64,000 nt of DNA, from positions 232,145 to 296,144 of the forward strand of contig NW_006768771.1 in NCBI RefSeq assembly GCF_000204055.1. The letters run 5' to 3'. This DNA comes from Melampsora larici-populina 98AG31. Taxonomy: Eukaryota; Basidiomycota; Pucciniomycetes; Pucciniales; Melampsoraceae. Below are positions 45,011 to 56,570 of the stretch, piece after piece (position 1 is the stretch's first letter; each line of letters opens with the position of its first letter). The translations under genes were made by a program, and so were the position numbers. The notes under the pieces are model-generated. The model saw only the letters and a program-made list of their open reading frames with translations. It was not told the DNA's origin and did no database searches.

Positions 45011-45052
45011 CGTGTGTGCACGTCGACGTGCTACACGGTGATGGACGTGGTG
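45011..45052. repeat. CACTA element right terminal inverted repeat
   Basis: Mirror of the left end, including the same perfect 14-bp palindrome; the 27-bp core is identical. Between gene 4 and this end (44615-45010) I see only non-coding sequence. Confidence 0.9.
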
Positions 45053-47077
45053 AAAGCTTTTTCAGATGAACTTCACAAGAAATTTGAGAAGAGAATGATT
45101 AAGGAGAAAATGATGAAGAAAGTGTCAAGTGGAAGATATAAATTACCTAATTTGGAGAAATTGGAGCAGGTAGTTGATCATTATATTGAAGAAGAGGCGC
45201 TTTTGGTATTTGAAGATGTTGGAGAAGAAAAATATACTATTAAAAATGAAATTGCTGGAGTTCACAGTGAAGTTATTCAGAAGGATACTAGTAGTAAAGT
45301 TGCAAAGAGTGGTGGAATTCAAGGTAAGGCTAATCAGGAAATGCAGATTTTGTGTACTGATTTGAAGAATCTACAAATTAATCACATCCAAAATCCTTCA
45401 CAATTACCTCTTAATAATGCTTATAACTTTGAAATTCCCATTTCAAATGCTCTACAGAATCAAATTCATGAACAAGTTGTTCCTCACCAAAGGGATAATG
45501 GTCAATTTCCGTCAAATAATAATTCCAGGCCTCAACAATTTAATAATAATCAAAGTGATTTTCAATCAAACAGAGCCCCTAATAATCAAAATTCCAATAA
45601 GTTGAATAATAATAATAACAGACCTGTTCAGAATCCTGTCAATAATAATGGGCATCAAACTCCCGCCATTAATATAATCAAAACTGTATGCCTCAACAAA
45701 ATACTATGCCATTTTGTTCTTATTGTAACACGGAGGGACATTGTATGGGAAGATGTAAGTGGGTTATTCAAGATAACCAAGCTGGATTGCTTCAAGATAG
45801 AATGGATGGATTATTTTTACCTAAAAGTATTGAAAGAATGTATAAGAAGGCTAATGAACAAATTAGACAACAAGTTATTAAATATTCTGAAGATGAAGCA
45901 AATGCTATGGCACGGAATAATATGCAACAACAACAACAGAATGCTCCACCTGTAGATAATTCACCTGTAACTAATACAGAAGTTGCACCACCTGTAGTTC
46001 CCACGAGTATTTTAACCAGAGAAGAAGGAAAGGATAAGGTACATGAATTGAAGACTAATTGTAGTGTTTTGGAGGAATGGTCTGTTCCTGAATTGACTAA
46101 GAAGTGTGCTGAAGTTGAAGCTGGAGCAGGAAATGAATTATATGGCGTGGAGATGAAGACAAGCAGTGGAAAAGCTGTGGATCAAGGGGTTGTATTAAAT
46201 AAATTGAAGAAGAAGAAGGAGAAGGTATCAATCAATGATATGATAGAAGAAATTGATGCTATGGACATGGATGAAGAAAATATTGGAGAAGAACAACATG
46301 ATATACTGGATGGAAGTTCAAAGAGAATTTATAGGGATGAGGAAATTGATAAGAGTGGAAATGGTTCAGCTCAAACAAAGAAACAAATGTGTATTATTCC
46401 AAATAATGAAGATTTTGTGAAGAGTAGAACTGAGAAAAGATTACCTGCTTTTGCACATAAGGCTAAAATACTTTCTGAGGTTGTAGAAAAAATCATGAAA
46501 GGTGCTATTGAACTTCAAATTGAAGAATTATGCGCCATTTCACCTGTAATCTCTGATGAAGTTAAGAAATGGGTTTCAAAAAGAAGGCTTAATTTAAATC
46601 AAACAACTATGGCTTCAGTTGCAAATACTTCTATTTCATCTGACTTTGAATATGAAACAGAATCTGATTTCTCTTTGGAAGTTAATGTGCCTCAAGCAAC
46701 TCTTTGGTCAACACCTTTGGGACATGTGGAAATTAAAATTGGGAAGATGAAGGTTAAATCTCTTATTGATTCAGGATCTGAAATCAATATTATTCCTTTG
46801 AAAATTATGCAGCTATTACCTGTTCAGACTTTAGTTAATTTAAAAAGTGGTGTGAGAGGTATAATTAGTGGTCATAGAACTCCTCTTTGTGGTATTGCTG
46901 AGAATGTCAAGAGTCATGTTGGCGCTAATATTGATTAAATAGTACATTTCTTTGTGGCAGAAGGCAATGACATGCCTATCTTACTTGGAAGACCTTTTCT
47001 CTTTGATTTTGAAGCTCAATTCAATTTTGAAGAAGATGTAGGGGAAAGAATTACTATAAAGGTTGTAGAGGTGTATG
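45053..47077 (+). pseudogene. gag-pol: Gypsy G Gag C-terminus, zinc knuckle and protease
   Basis: Continues Gag from 32382: AFSDELHKKFEKRMIKEKMM, KLPNLEKLEQVVDHYIEEEA, then an Asn/Gln-rich tract (NNNRPVQNPVNNNGHQ). After a frameshift near 45685 comes the zinc knuckle CSYCNTEGHCMGRC (C-x2-C-x4-H-x4-C). A long acidic linker with Gln runs follows. Then aspartic protease: KVKSLIDSGSEINIIPLKIM (active-site DSG) and PILLGRPFLFDFEAQFNFEED. Stops at 46936-46938 and near 47080 break the frame. Gag packages RNA; the protease would mature the polyprotein. Confidence 0.88.
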
Positions 47078-47078
47078 G

Positions 47079-48838
47079 ATGAAAATCAGATTATGTGAAC
47101 CTGATAGAGGCACGTGGGAAAGGAAATTAAATGTTTCAATTGAAGAAAGACAAGTGTTGATGGTGAAGAAAAATGAAGAGAAGGATTTATTTGAGGAATT
47201 ACATGAAGAATTAAATGAAGATGAGATATATGGACTTCAATTTGAAAATGAAATCAATATGGAGCAGACTTTAATTGATGAAATTAATATTATTATGAAC
47301 TGGGAGAATGAAGATATATTTAGAAATCCAGATGGAACTGAATATAGAAGTTTTGGTGCTAAATATAAATCAGTTGATAAAAAAGTCAAGCCAGTTAATG
47401 TGCCTATGCCTCAATATTTAAGTTTTCCTCTTCAAAGACCAATTTTATCAAGGGATCCTTATGTGACTCCTTCAGTTCCAAATCCTCCAGAATTCATTGA
47501 TACTGAGAAGACTACAGTGGAAAGGTTGGAGCGGTGTAATTTTGGACCTTCAGGATGGCTTTCAGATGAGGAATGGAAGTTATTTCCTTTTATTTTAATT
47601 TTATAAGAAGGAGCTGTGGCTTATTGTGAAGAAGGAAGAGGATTATTGAAGCATTCTTATGGCTTACCTTATGTGGTTCCAGTAGTTGATCATGAACCTT
47701 AGCAAATTAAACCAATTCCAATAGCTACAGCAATCAGAAATGAGTATATTGAACTAGTAAGACAAAGAATCAGGACTGGTCTTTTTGAACAATCATCTTC
47801 AAGTTATTCTAGTCCAGTGTTTTGCATTCTTAAAGGTGTTGGGAAGTTGAGATTTGTTCATGCCCTTCAAGTATTGAATGAAGATGCGGGAATACCTCCT
47901 TCACCTGAAGAATTTGTGGAAGGTTTCTCTGGAAAAGCTTCTTATGGATTAGGGGATATTATGGGAGGATATGATGTAAGAGAATTGGTGCAAGTTTCAA
48001 GACCTTTAACTACTTTTGATACTCCTTTGGGAAGGTTACAATTCACCAGATTACCTCAAGGTGCAACTAATTCTGTGGCAGTTTATCAGGCACAAATGAT
48101 GTGGATATTGCAAGATGAACTTCCTTAACATGCAGGAATATTTATTGATGATGGAGGATTTAATAGACCTGAAAGTGATTATAATAATGAAGTGTTAAAA
48201 GAGAATAAAGGAATAAGGAAATTTTGTTTGGAGTATGCTATTATATTGGAAAGATTATTATTTAGAATTGAAGAAGCAGGATTCACAGTATCTGGAAAGA
48301 AATTTGCCGTGTGTGTGCCAGCTGTAGAAATTGTTGGACATATAGCAAGCGGAAAAGGAAGAAGTGCAGCTGTTAAAAAGAAGAATAAAATTCAAATTTG
48401 GCCAACTCCAACAAATAAAACTCAAGTTCTTGAATTTTTATGCACATATATTTATGTTAGAATGTTTATTCCTAGCTTTGGACACCTTGCTGCACCTTTA
48501 AGAAGATTGACAAGAATGAATGTTGATTGGGAATGGAATCAAGAATGTGAAGAAGCTTTTAATTCATTAAGGAAGATAGTAGGAGAGGATATTGTTTTGG
48601 CAGCTTTGGATTATAGTGAAGGAGCAAATAAAATAATATTGGCTGTGGATTCAAGTTATATTGCAGCTGGTGGAATTTTAATGCAGGAAAATGATGAATG
48701 AGAAATGAGGCCTGTGTTTTATGAATCAGAAGTTTTTACTGAAGTTGAATCAAGATACTCTCAGCCCAAGTTAGAATTATGTGGTGTGGCAAAGGTTATG
48801 AGGAAGTGTAAAACAAAATTATGGGGTTAACATTTTGA
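47079..48838 (+). pseudogene. pol: Gypsy G reverse transcriptase and RNase H start
   Basis: A linker (47079-47606) leads to RT: HSYGLPYVVPVVDHEP, then IRTGLFEQSSSSYSSPVFCILK, PLGRLQFTRLPQGATNS, and after a stop at 48126-48128 GIFIDDGGFNRPESDY, whose F-I-D-D is the RT active-site box. Next come EAGFTVSGKKFAVCVPAVEIVGH, FIPSFGHLAAPLRRLTR, and the RNase H start LAVDSSYIAAGGILMQ and SRYSQPKLELCG. Stops at 47606, 47701, 48128, 48701 and 48829 and one or more frame changes mark it as dead. HFEL at its end continues past copia C as KVDAKA. Confidence 0.9.
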
Positions 48839-48843
48839 ATTGA

Positions 48844-49507
48844 TGTCAGAATATAACTCAATTCATCAAACACGTCAAACCACATAAATACATTATCAAA
48901 ATACATTACATCAAAATTCAATTAACTCAAATACATGACATCAAACCTAATTCATCATACACATGATTCAAACCTAGTTCAAAAAAGTATCACATATAAA
49001 TATGATTTTCACTTCTCCACGTCAGCCTCTTTTCCCTCATCAGTTCACTGAGGAAAAAGAGGCGTGTAAGTGGATTTCTCATACAATTTCTCAAACTCAT
49101 AAACTCTATTAAAACTTTCTATTTTATTTTACTTTGTTGTACAGACTGCTCCTGTTATCTTACCTTTATAGGTTTGTCATCCATTCTCGTCTTCGGTGTT
49201 CAGAGCCGCTAGACTCACACCCGTTTGCTGGTGTTATAAGGTTAGAGATATTAGTTGACTATATGAAATATAATCATCAGTTCACTGAGGAAAAAGAGGC
49301 GTACTGCTCCTGTTATCTTACCTTTATAGGTTTGTCATCCATTCTCGTCTTCGGTGGTCAGAGCCGCTAGACTCACACCCGTTTGCTGGTGTTATAAGGT
49401 TTGTCATCCATTCTCGTCTTCGGTGTTCAGAGCCGCTAGACTCACACCCGTTTGCTGGTGTTATAAGTCACCATTGCAGGTGACTTGAGTTTATTCAGAT
49501 TCTCTCA
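48844..49507 (+). repeat. Copia C 5' LTR with internal repeats
   Basis: Its 3' half contains three direct copies of a ~75-bp unit (GGTTTGTCATCCATTCTCGT ... GCTGGTGTTATAAG) and two copies of ATCATCAGTTCACTGAGGAA-type text. Confidence 0.92.
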
Positions 49508-49520
49508 TGGTAGCGAGAGG
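49508..49520 (+). promoter_or_regulatory. Copia C primer-binding site
   Basis: TGGTAGCGAGAGG abuts the 5' LTR. Copia B has the similar TGGTAGCAAGAG at the same place on the minus strand, so these two families probably use the same tRNA primer. Confidence 0.7.
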
Positions 49521-49545
49521 ATAACTCGATTCACAAAACCCATAT

Positions 49546-52500
49546 ATGTCCTCACCTTTGGACGCACCATCTCCTACAAACTCCTCTGTCGATCCTACCG
49601 ACGAATCTCCTGAATCTCTTGAAAACCAAGATAATCCTTCTCCGAGTTCATCTGAAAAATCTTTCACATCCATTCAAACTCTTCAACGTAAACCACCTGC
49701 CATCATGTCTTCTCAATCCAATCAAACTATACCCTCCACTCAAAAAGAATTTGCCATAGCTTTAAACTTCAATCTAAGTAAAATCTCAGCCACCGTCATT
49801 TTGGGAAAGAACAATTATACCCATTGGGCGATTGGAATTAAGCGTTCATTAAAACACTTATGTCTTGATCAATACCTCATCTCACCAAACAAACCCGATG
49901 ACATAACCGTAGAAGAACATCTCGCTAACAAGGAATGCCTTACGAATTTCTTAATTAATCGAATGGACGCATCTACTTCAGCTTTTGTAGAATCAAAACT
50001 TCAAATCAAAATCAATGAAGAAGTAGATATTGAGTACGAACCTTCAAAGCTATGGAAAATCATTCGAGACAACAAAGCTCCTGTATCCGAAGCTGCACGA
50101 TTTCAACTTGATAATGAATTAGATGAATTTCGTCAAGATAGTCGTACAACCTTGGAAGCTCACTTAGCAAAGTTCAGAGAGATGAAAGATGAATTGATGC
50201 TCGCAGGAGGAGATCTTAACAATGGTCAACTAGCAAGAAGACTCATCAAATCTCTTCACCATAACAACCAATTCATTCTATCTAATGTATTTGATATGAT
50301 TAATCCTTTAACGTATGATGGAGTTGAACATTACATCTTAAAGAAGGAGAAGGAAATTCGCAACTTACCTCAATTTTCAAATTTATACAAGAATCAATCA
50401 TTTGTACCAGGAGCTCATTCTATCAATCGCAATAACAACAACAACCGTAGTAATCAATACACTCGACCCAAATGTACAGTCGATCAATGTGTATGTAGAT
50501 ATGGGAAAGATGATTGTTTTGAGAATCCTAAGAATCACGCTAAGAAGGTAAAATGGCAACAGGAGTTAATTAAGAAAGGAAAATGGAGAGGACAAGTTCC
50601 AAATCACTTACAGCAAAGTAGTTCATCAAAGACTTTTCAACATCGTCAAACATCTAATGTTGAAGAAATATCGAATACCGAAACCAATAATAACTTTGAC
50701 GATCTAACTCAAGCAATGAATTCAATGAACGTATCAAATGATGATGGACCAACAGTTTTTCATACCGATTACTTCTGTAGCAATAAAGCTGTCGAAGCCA
50801 AGCTTCCGAGTAATTCCTTTGGTCTAGCCGATACAGGATCTTCTCATCATATGTTTAACAATCTGAAACATTTTGATCGAAATTCACTCGTTCCGAATCC
50901 TGATCCAAGCAAACGCCTCAATCTAGCCGGTGGAAAAGACACACTTGAAATTGAGAAGATCGGAACTGCTTATTTGCTGGATGCCGATGGAAGCGTCATG
51001 AAATTCAAAAATTCTCTATACGTTCCGTTATTAAACAAAAACCTGATCGCTGCTGGAGCTTTAATCAAGAAAGGAGTTACCCCTTCCATACATCCAACTC
51101 AATCTCATCTTTTCACTTTAAATCTCGGCAAGAAAGTTTTATTTCGCGGCTTCTTCTCTGGTAATCTCATGGTCGTGAAATTGATTGAATGTCCTGTAGG
51201 TCAAATTCCAGTTCAACCATCATCGTCAGCCACAAACTCTCAATCTGATAGCCTGTTGAATCTACATCGTCGACTAGGTCACCCTAATTTCGCCTATCTC
51301 CAGAAAATGATTAAGCATAAGATGGTTGATGGTATTTCGGATAATTGTGACATGTCTAAACCAGTAGATTGTATTGCTTGTATTAAATCTAAAAGCGAAA
51401 GACTTCCATTTTCTCATTCTCGACCTCGTGCTCAAAACAAACTAGAAAATGTACATGTCGATCTCAGTGGTATTATCAGAGGTTATATAAACAATGACTA
51501 CCTATATTATATCCTCTTCACCGATGACTTAACTGGGATGAAATTTGTATACTTTCTGAAATCAAAAGATAAATCATCAGTATTCAACGCCATATGTGCT
51601 TTTATAAACTTTGCTGAGCGACAGAGCGAAAGAAAAGTGAAATGCTTCACCTTGGATCAAGGATCCGAATTCTTCAATTCTTTGTTTGTACCTTATTGTC
51701 GAGAACAAGGTATTTGGCTGCATGAAACCGCAGCATACACACCAGAGCAAGACGGAGTATCAGAACGAGCTAATAAAACTATCACTTACAAAGCAAGAGC
51801 CTTACTCCAACATGCCAATGTTCCACCGAGTTTCTGCTTTGAAGCAGTAAACACAACTGTATATCTCGACAATAGAACTATATCTTCTGCTTACAATAAT
51901 GGACTAATGACACCATTTGAAGCTTGGTATGGTCGAAAACCATCTATATCACACCTTCGTACCTTTGGATGTGGTGTTGAGTACCTTATCAGGAAACCAC
52001 AAAGAGAAGGCAAATTTCATTCTATTACCCGTACCACCATTTTACTCGGTTTTGCTACAGACAACTTCAACTATCGAGTGTACGATCTTGAATCAAAGAA
52101 AATCATAACTTCCCACAACATCATATTCCGTGAAGATTTCTTTCCATTTAGAAAATCAATCAAATTCAATTACGATAATTTATTCTCAAAGAAAGAAATA
52201 GAAGAACTCAAAGAATCAAATCCCGGAATCGATACCGTAATCAATCTTGATGACGATGATTTCCCTTTTATCAAAACCTCCAAACCCGGTGACAACCAAG
52301 ATATTATCCCAGAGTCTGAACCTCTGCGTGATAATGTTGAGGACACCCCAAATCCAGAACCACCAATTCCATCTGAAGCAACCAAGGAGTCTGAACCTCC
52401 TGTGGAAGCAACAATAGATGATGTGAACAAAAGCTTAGATCAATTGAATGTCCGACGATCAACTAGGGAAAGACACCCTCCCGATCGATTTACACCGTCT

Positions 52501-54186
52501 AGCCAGCATGCTTTCTGGGCAGATATAAATGCTTTCATTTCAGAAACCGATGACGACGAATTGTACGCTTTCAGTACAATGCCAACTGTCAGACTAATCA
52601 ATGAGCCTAAGACTTACAAGCAAGCGTTGAAATCGAAAGAACGATCAGAATGGATAGATGCTATGAACAAGGAGTTATCTTCAATTGACAAACGAAAGGT
52701 ATGGAAAATAGTCCCTCGTCCAAAGAACAGAGCGGTAGTTGGCGGAAGATGGGTCTTTCGAATTAAATCAAATTTAGACGGTTCAATTGCTAAATACAAG
52801 GCTCGATATGTGGCCAAGGGCTTTTCTCAAGTGCCTGGGGTTGATTATCATGATACCTACTCTCCAACAGGTAAACCCGCATCTCTCTGTGCCCTAGTTG
52901 GAGTCGCCGCATTAAACGGATGGCCAGTTCACTCCATGGATGCCATATGCGCCTTTCTCAATAACTATCTTGATTACGAAATTTTCATGGAGCTTCCGGA
53001 AAACCTCAAAGAAGAATACGGACCTGATATGGTAGCATGCCTCCTTCGAACCATTTATGGTTTAAAACAATCAGCAAAATACTGGAGTGATGATGTGACT
53101 AAATTCCTACTGTCTATTGGATTCAAACAATCAGAAGCAGACGCTTGTGTATTTGTGCGCATATCAATGAAAGGAACAAAATTCTCTGCTTTATATGTAC
53201 ACGTTGATGACATGGCAATCACGGGAAATGAAATTGACGATATAAAGAAACTGATTGCTAATAGATGGGATATGGAAGACTTAGGGGTATCTCATTGTAT
53301 AGTTGGAATTCAAATATGTTGAACATCAGATTTTTCTTACGCAATAGGTCAACCTGCAATGATAGAAAGCGTACTTGAACGTTTTGGTATGGCAAGTTGC
53401 AAAATAGCTAGCACACCTCTCCCAGCTGATCTCAAGCTTGTTCGAGCGACTAACTTTGAAGTTCAAGACTTTTGTCGACAAAATTTACCTTACCGCAACG
53501 GAGTTGGTTCCTTGATGTATCTCTCACAGTGCAGTCGTCCTGACATTGCTTTTGCAGTTGGTGTACTGTCTCAACACCTTGACCGGCCATCCCGAGCTCA
53601 CTGGAACGCATTTATTCACGTCTTACGATACCTTAGAGGAACCACCCATCTTTTCATTGAATACAGCGCTGATGATAAAGGCCTATCAGGTAATCAATCC
53701 TGGAACTGTCCGTATGGTTTCTCAGATGCCGACTGGGCAGGTAACAAGGACAATCGCCGATCAACGACTGGATACGTTTTCAAGTTTCTAGGTGGAGCAA
53801 TCAGCTGGAAGAGTCGTCTCCAACCGACCGTGGCGCTATCAAGCACAGAAGCCGAATATCGAGCGACAACAGAGGCCGGACAAGAGGCCATCTGGCTTCA
53901 AAATCTTCTGAGATCATTTGGCTTTGAAATTCAAGAGCCAACACGTTTGCATTGTGACAACCTTGGTGCAATACACCTCACCTCAAAGACTATTTTTCAT
54001 GCTCGAACTAAACATGTAGAGATACAATATCATTGGATCCGTGAACTAGTTAAACAAGGAGCTGTTGAATTACGCCACTGTCAGTCTCACAAAATGATTG
54101 CAGACGTCCTAACCAAACCATTAAGCAAAGCACCTTTTCAATGGTTACGCAAAATGATTGGACTACACCATAGGGAGTCAAATTAA
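49546..54186 (+). pseudogene. gag-pol: Copia C Gag-Pol polyprotein, one in-frame stop
   Basis: ATG 49546 opens 1258 codons, a TGA at 53320-53322, then the same frame continues to TAA 54186. Domains by residue: UBN2-type Gag about 90-290 (NNYTHWAIGIKRSLKH, ARRLIKSLHHNNQF); Cys/His-rich knuckle-like segment near 305; protease GLADTGSSHHMFNN near 425; integrase finger LHRRLGHPNF near 573 and IACIKSKSERLPFS; core D in HVDLSGI (637), D in LDQGSEFFNS (703), E in PEQDGVSERANK (738); RT with KARYVAKGFSQVPGVDY (1084) and HVDD (1220). RNase H lies beyond the stop, with DADWAGNKDNRRSTTGYVF, SSTEAEYRAT and HARTKHVEIQYHW. The stop falls between RT and RNase H (VGIQIC-stop-TSDF), so a truncated product lacking RNase H would result. 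Confidence 0.93.
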
Positions 54187-54291
54187 TCTCTTTTCATCTT
54201 ATGTTTCTTTTTTTTCTTTTCTTTTCTTTGATTTCTTTTTTTATTCTTTTTGTTATCCTGTTCTTCTTAATTTTGCTAATTTGTTTGACGT

Positions 54292-54304
54292 GCTTGAGGG
54301 GGCG
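54292..54304 (+). promoter_or_regulatory. Copia C polypurine tract
   Basis: TTGAGGGGGCG immediately before the 3' LTR, the same form as in copia B. Confidence 0.75.
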
Positions 54305-54968
54305 TGTCAGAATATAACTCAATTCATCAAACACGTCAAACCACATAAATACATTATCAAAATACATTACATCAAAATTCAATTAACTCAAATACATGAC
54401 ATCAAACCTAATTCATCATACACATGATTCAAACCTAGTTCAAAAAAGTATCACATATAAATATGATTTTCACTTCTCCACGTCAGCCTCTTTTCCCTCA
54501 TCAGTTCACTGAGGAAAAAGAGGCGTGTAAGTGGATTTCTCATACAATTTCTCAAACTCATAAACTCTATTAAAACTTTCTATTTTATTTTACTTTGTTG
54601 TACAGACTGCTCCTGTTATCTTACCTTTATAGGTTTGTCATCCATTCTCGTCTTCAGTGTTCAGAGCCGCTAGACTCACACCCGTTTGCTGGTGTTATAA
54701 GGTTAGAGATATTAGTTGACTGTATGAAATATAATCATCAGTTCACTGAGGAAAAAGAGGCGTACTGCTCCTGTTATCTTACCTTTATAGGTTTGTCATC
54801 CATTCTCGTCTTCGGTGTTCAGAGCCGCTAGACTCACACCCGTTTGCTGGTGTTATAAGGTTTGTCATCCATTCTCGTCTTCGGTGTTCAGAGCCGCTAG
54901 ACTCACACCCGTTTGCTGGTGTTATAAGTCACCATTGCAGGTGACTCGAGTTTATTTAGATTCTCTCA
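54305..54968 (+). repeat. Copia C 3' LTR
   Basis: 664 bp, about five differences from the 5' LTR, including one TCG/TTG and one CGG/CAG pair. Confidence 0.93.
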
Positions 54969-54973
54969 ATTGA

Positions 54974-55547
54974 AAGTAGATGCAAAGGCTTGATTCAAAT
55001 GATTAATGTGTCTAGTTTACCAAATGCAGCTATGACAAGATGGGTAGCATATATTCAGTTATTTTCTTTTGATCTTTTTCATAAACATGGAAAGAGTTTG
55101 GGATGCCTGATGGATTATCAAGAAGAGAACCTGGGAGTGAATCTGATGAAGCTGAAAGTTTTAATGAAGACAAGAAAGAAATCAAAGTATATGAAAGTTT
55201 TCCATTACAAGTGGGAAGTTCAGAATTAGAAGAAGAGGAGGGTGTACTTGAAGGGAGTTCTATATGGAGTCAAGAAGGAATATGGCATAATTTAGGAGAA
55301 TATTTAACAACTTTCATTGGACGAAAAGATTGTGAAGATGCCAAATTTCAAAAGATAAAGAGTAAAACTCCTTTATTTCATGTGGATGGAAATAGGTTAA
55401 AGGAAAGAGGAGTACCTCAAGCAAGATTGGTAATATCAAGAATAGAAGCACAAGAACATATTTCAAAGAAATTACACAAAGAATTGGGACATGAAGGAAT
55501 TGAAGAGACTTATGGAAGGTGTTTGATTAGGTTTTGGTGGCCTGAAA
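54974..55547 (+). pseudogene. pol: Gypsy G RNase H end and integrase N-terminus
   Basis: Resumes after copia C: KVDAKA, then (one-base frameshift near 54990) LIQMINVSSLPNAAMTRWVA, HKHGKSLGMPDGLSRREPGS, the usual gypsy RNase H C-terminus. After an acidic spacer comes HKELGHEGIEETYGRCLIRFWWPETT, the H-x3-H half of the integrase zinc finger. The hAT insertion begins after CAACATTG. Confidence 0.85.
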
Positions 55548-55967
55548 CAACATTGGGCTGCTGCGTTACGTTGCTGGCAATGGGGGGTTGCCAAACAATG
55601 CAGCGGTTTTTTTTTGGCCCACCCAGGTACAACGCAGTGGGCAACTGTGAAAGCCGCTGCGTTGCGACACAATGCAACTAACATTGCGTACAGTTGCGCA
55701 CAGTTGCGCACCCGCAACACGAGATAATGAAGAAACGAAAAAGAAAAAAGACAAGGCCCGTTTTTGCGGTTTTTTATTGAGTCATAAGACTAAGACTACA
55801 ACAACTTTCATTGGTGTATTTAATTGCATTCATGTACAGTCAATTTCATAAAGGTTGAAATCAAGTTGTTTTGAAAATCGAGAGGTGGACCGTGCGCCAC
55901 CTGTGACAGGTATCAGATATGCATACAGAAATGCTGATATAAACAGAGTAGCCACGAAAGGTCCAAA

Positions 55968-56060
55968 TAGTCTCTGGCGCAGTTGGGTGAACGCCCTAGT
56001 GCATCTCGGTATGAGCTTAGTGTAAATGCCTTATATTTTTGGGTTCGAGCCCCAGTGGCT
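55968..56060 (+). ncRNA. tRNA-derived sequence (SINE-like or tRNA pseudogene)
   Basis: An A-box-like CTGGCGCAGTTGGG (55974-55987) and a B-box GGGTTCGAGCC (56041-56051) are properly spaced. The ends GTCTCTG and CAGTGGC can pair imperfectly. The middle does not give a confident cloverleaf, so I call it tRNA-like, not a functional tRNA. Confidence 0.45.
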
Positions 56061-56209
56061 TTCTTCTAAGGCATCACACTTTTTGCAAAGTTTTTCGTGT
56101 TTTATATGCTTGTTGTCATGAACTAAAAGAAAGAAACAAGCCTCGCTGTGTTTATTTGCTCGCATTTTCTCCCCTCATTGATTGTAGACAAAAACACGGG
56201 TAACAAAAG

Positions 56210-56292
56210 CAAGGTAGCAAGTCGAACACGTGATTAACCAGCAAAGTCAGGCCAACCTGCATTGGCACGTTCAAACCACTACACCACCAAGG
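56210..56292 (-). ncRNA. Second tRNA-derived sequence, opposite strand
   Basis: On the minus strand: TCCTTGGTGGTGTAGTGGTT (A-box region as in tRNA-Glu/Gly-like genes) and, about 50 nt on, GTGTTCGACTTGC (B-box). The acceptor ends do not pair well. With the + strand copy it makes two internal RNA polymerase III-type promoters pointing at each other within one MITE. Confidence 0.4.
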
Positions 56293-56570
56293 ATTTATGA
56301 TGGGGGGTTGTTAAAGGTTTGGATACAGTATGTTATTCGATCTCAAAGGTAATTTTGAGACCTGTCACGGGTCGCGCACGGACCACCTCTTGATTTTCAA
56401 AACGCCTCGATTTCAACCTTTATGAAATTGACTGTATTTAAATGAATTACCCCAATGCCTCAATGGCTTCATTCACCTTGGTGTAACTATGTGCCAAAGG
56501 TACACCTTGACAAATCCAAAGGCGCAAACCGACGTTGTACTCAATGGTTCGCGGAACCAGACAAACTCAA

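Larger units (their letters stand above)
32383..45052. mobile_element. 12.67-kb CACTA-type transposon with Tnp2 transposase and FDW-protein genes
   Basis: Ends begin CACCA on both strands (left CACCAGCTCCATTCTCGTGT; right, reversed, CACCACGTCCATCACCGTGT) and share a 27-bp identical inverted stretch starting at 32398 and ending at 45037. The 3-bp TSD AAA lies at 32380-32382 and 45053-45055. Deleting the element plus one AAA rejoins gypsy Gag in frame (..VAQYFYK|AFSDELHKKF). Inside are gene 1 (33282-35001, +), degenerate minus-strand coding, gene 2 (36789-38547, +), a repeat array, a Tnp2 transposase (39895-43231, +) and gene 4 (about 43480-44614, -). A 3-bp TSD, CAC termini and Tnp2 all fit CACTA/EnSpm. 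Confidence 0.93.
48844..54968 (+). mobile_element. Copia C: nearly intact Ty1/copia element inside gypsy RNase H (TSD ATTGA)
   Basis: Two 664-bp LTRs (TGTCAGAATA...GATTCTCTCA) differ at about five positions by eye. A perfect 5-bp TSD ATTGA sits at 48839-48843 and 54969-54973. A single gag-pol frame (49546-54186) carries only one internal stop. Primer-binding site and polypurine tract are present. Among the least decayed elements here; orientation is the same as gypsy G. Confidence 0.95.
55837..56434. mobile_element. 598-bp TA-flanked MITE nested in the hAT element
   Basis: Inverted repeats of about 80 bp (CAGTCAATTTCATAAAGGTT at both ends) are flanked by TA (55835-55836, 56435-56436), pointing to a Tc1/mariner-type MITE. 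It holds two tRNA-like segments facing each other (next entries). No coding. Confidence 0.8.

Noticed and set aside
32383..45052. Starship-type giant fungal transposon
   Set aside because: No tyrosine recombinase (DUF3435-type) gene; the ends, 3-bp TSD and Tnp2 gene fit CACTA instead.
49134..49370. ORF duplicated at 54595-54831
   Set aside because: Lies inside the two copia C LTRs and is made of the LTR internal repeats.
55968..56060. Functional tRNA gene
   Set aside because: A and B boxes are good but the acceptor stem has mismatches and no clear anticodon arm can be drawn; lies inside a MITE.
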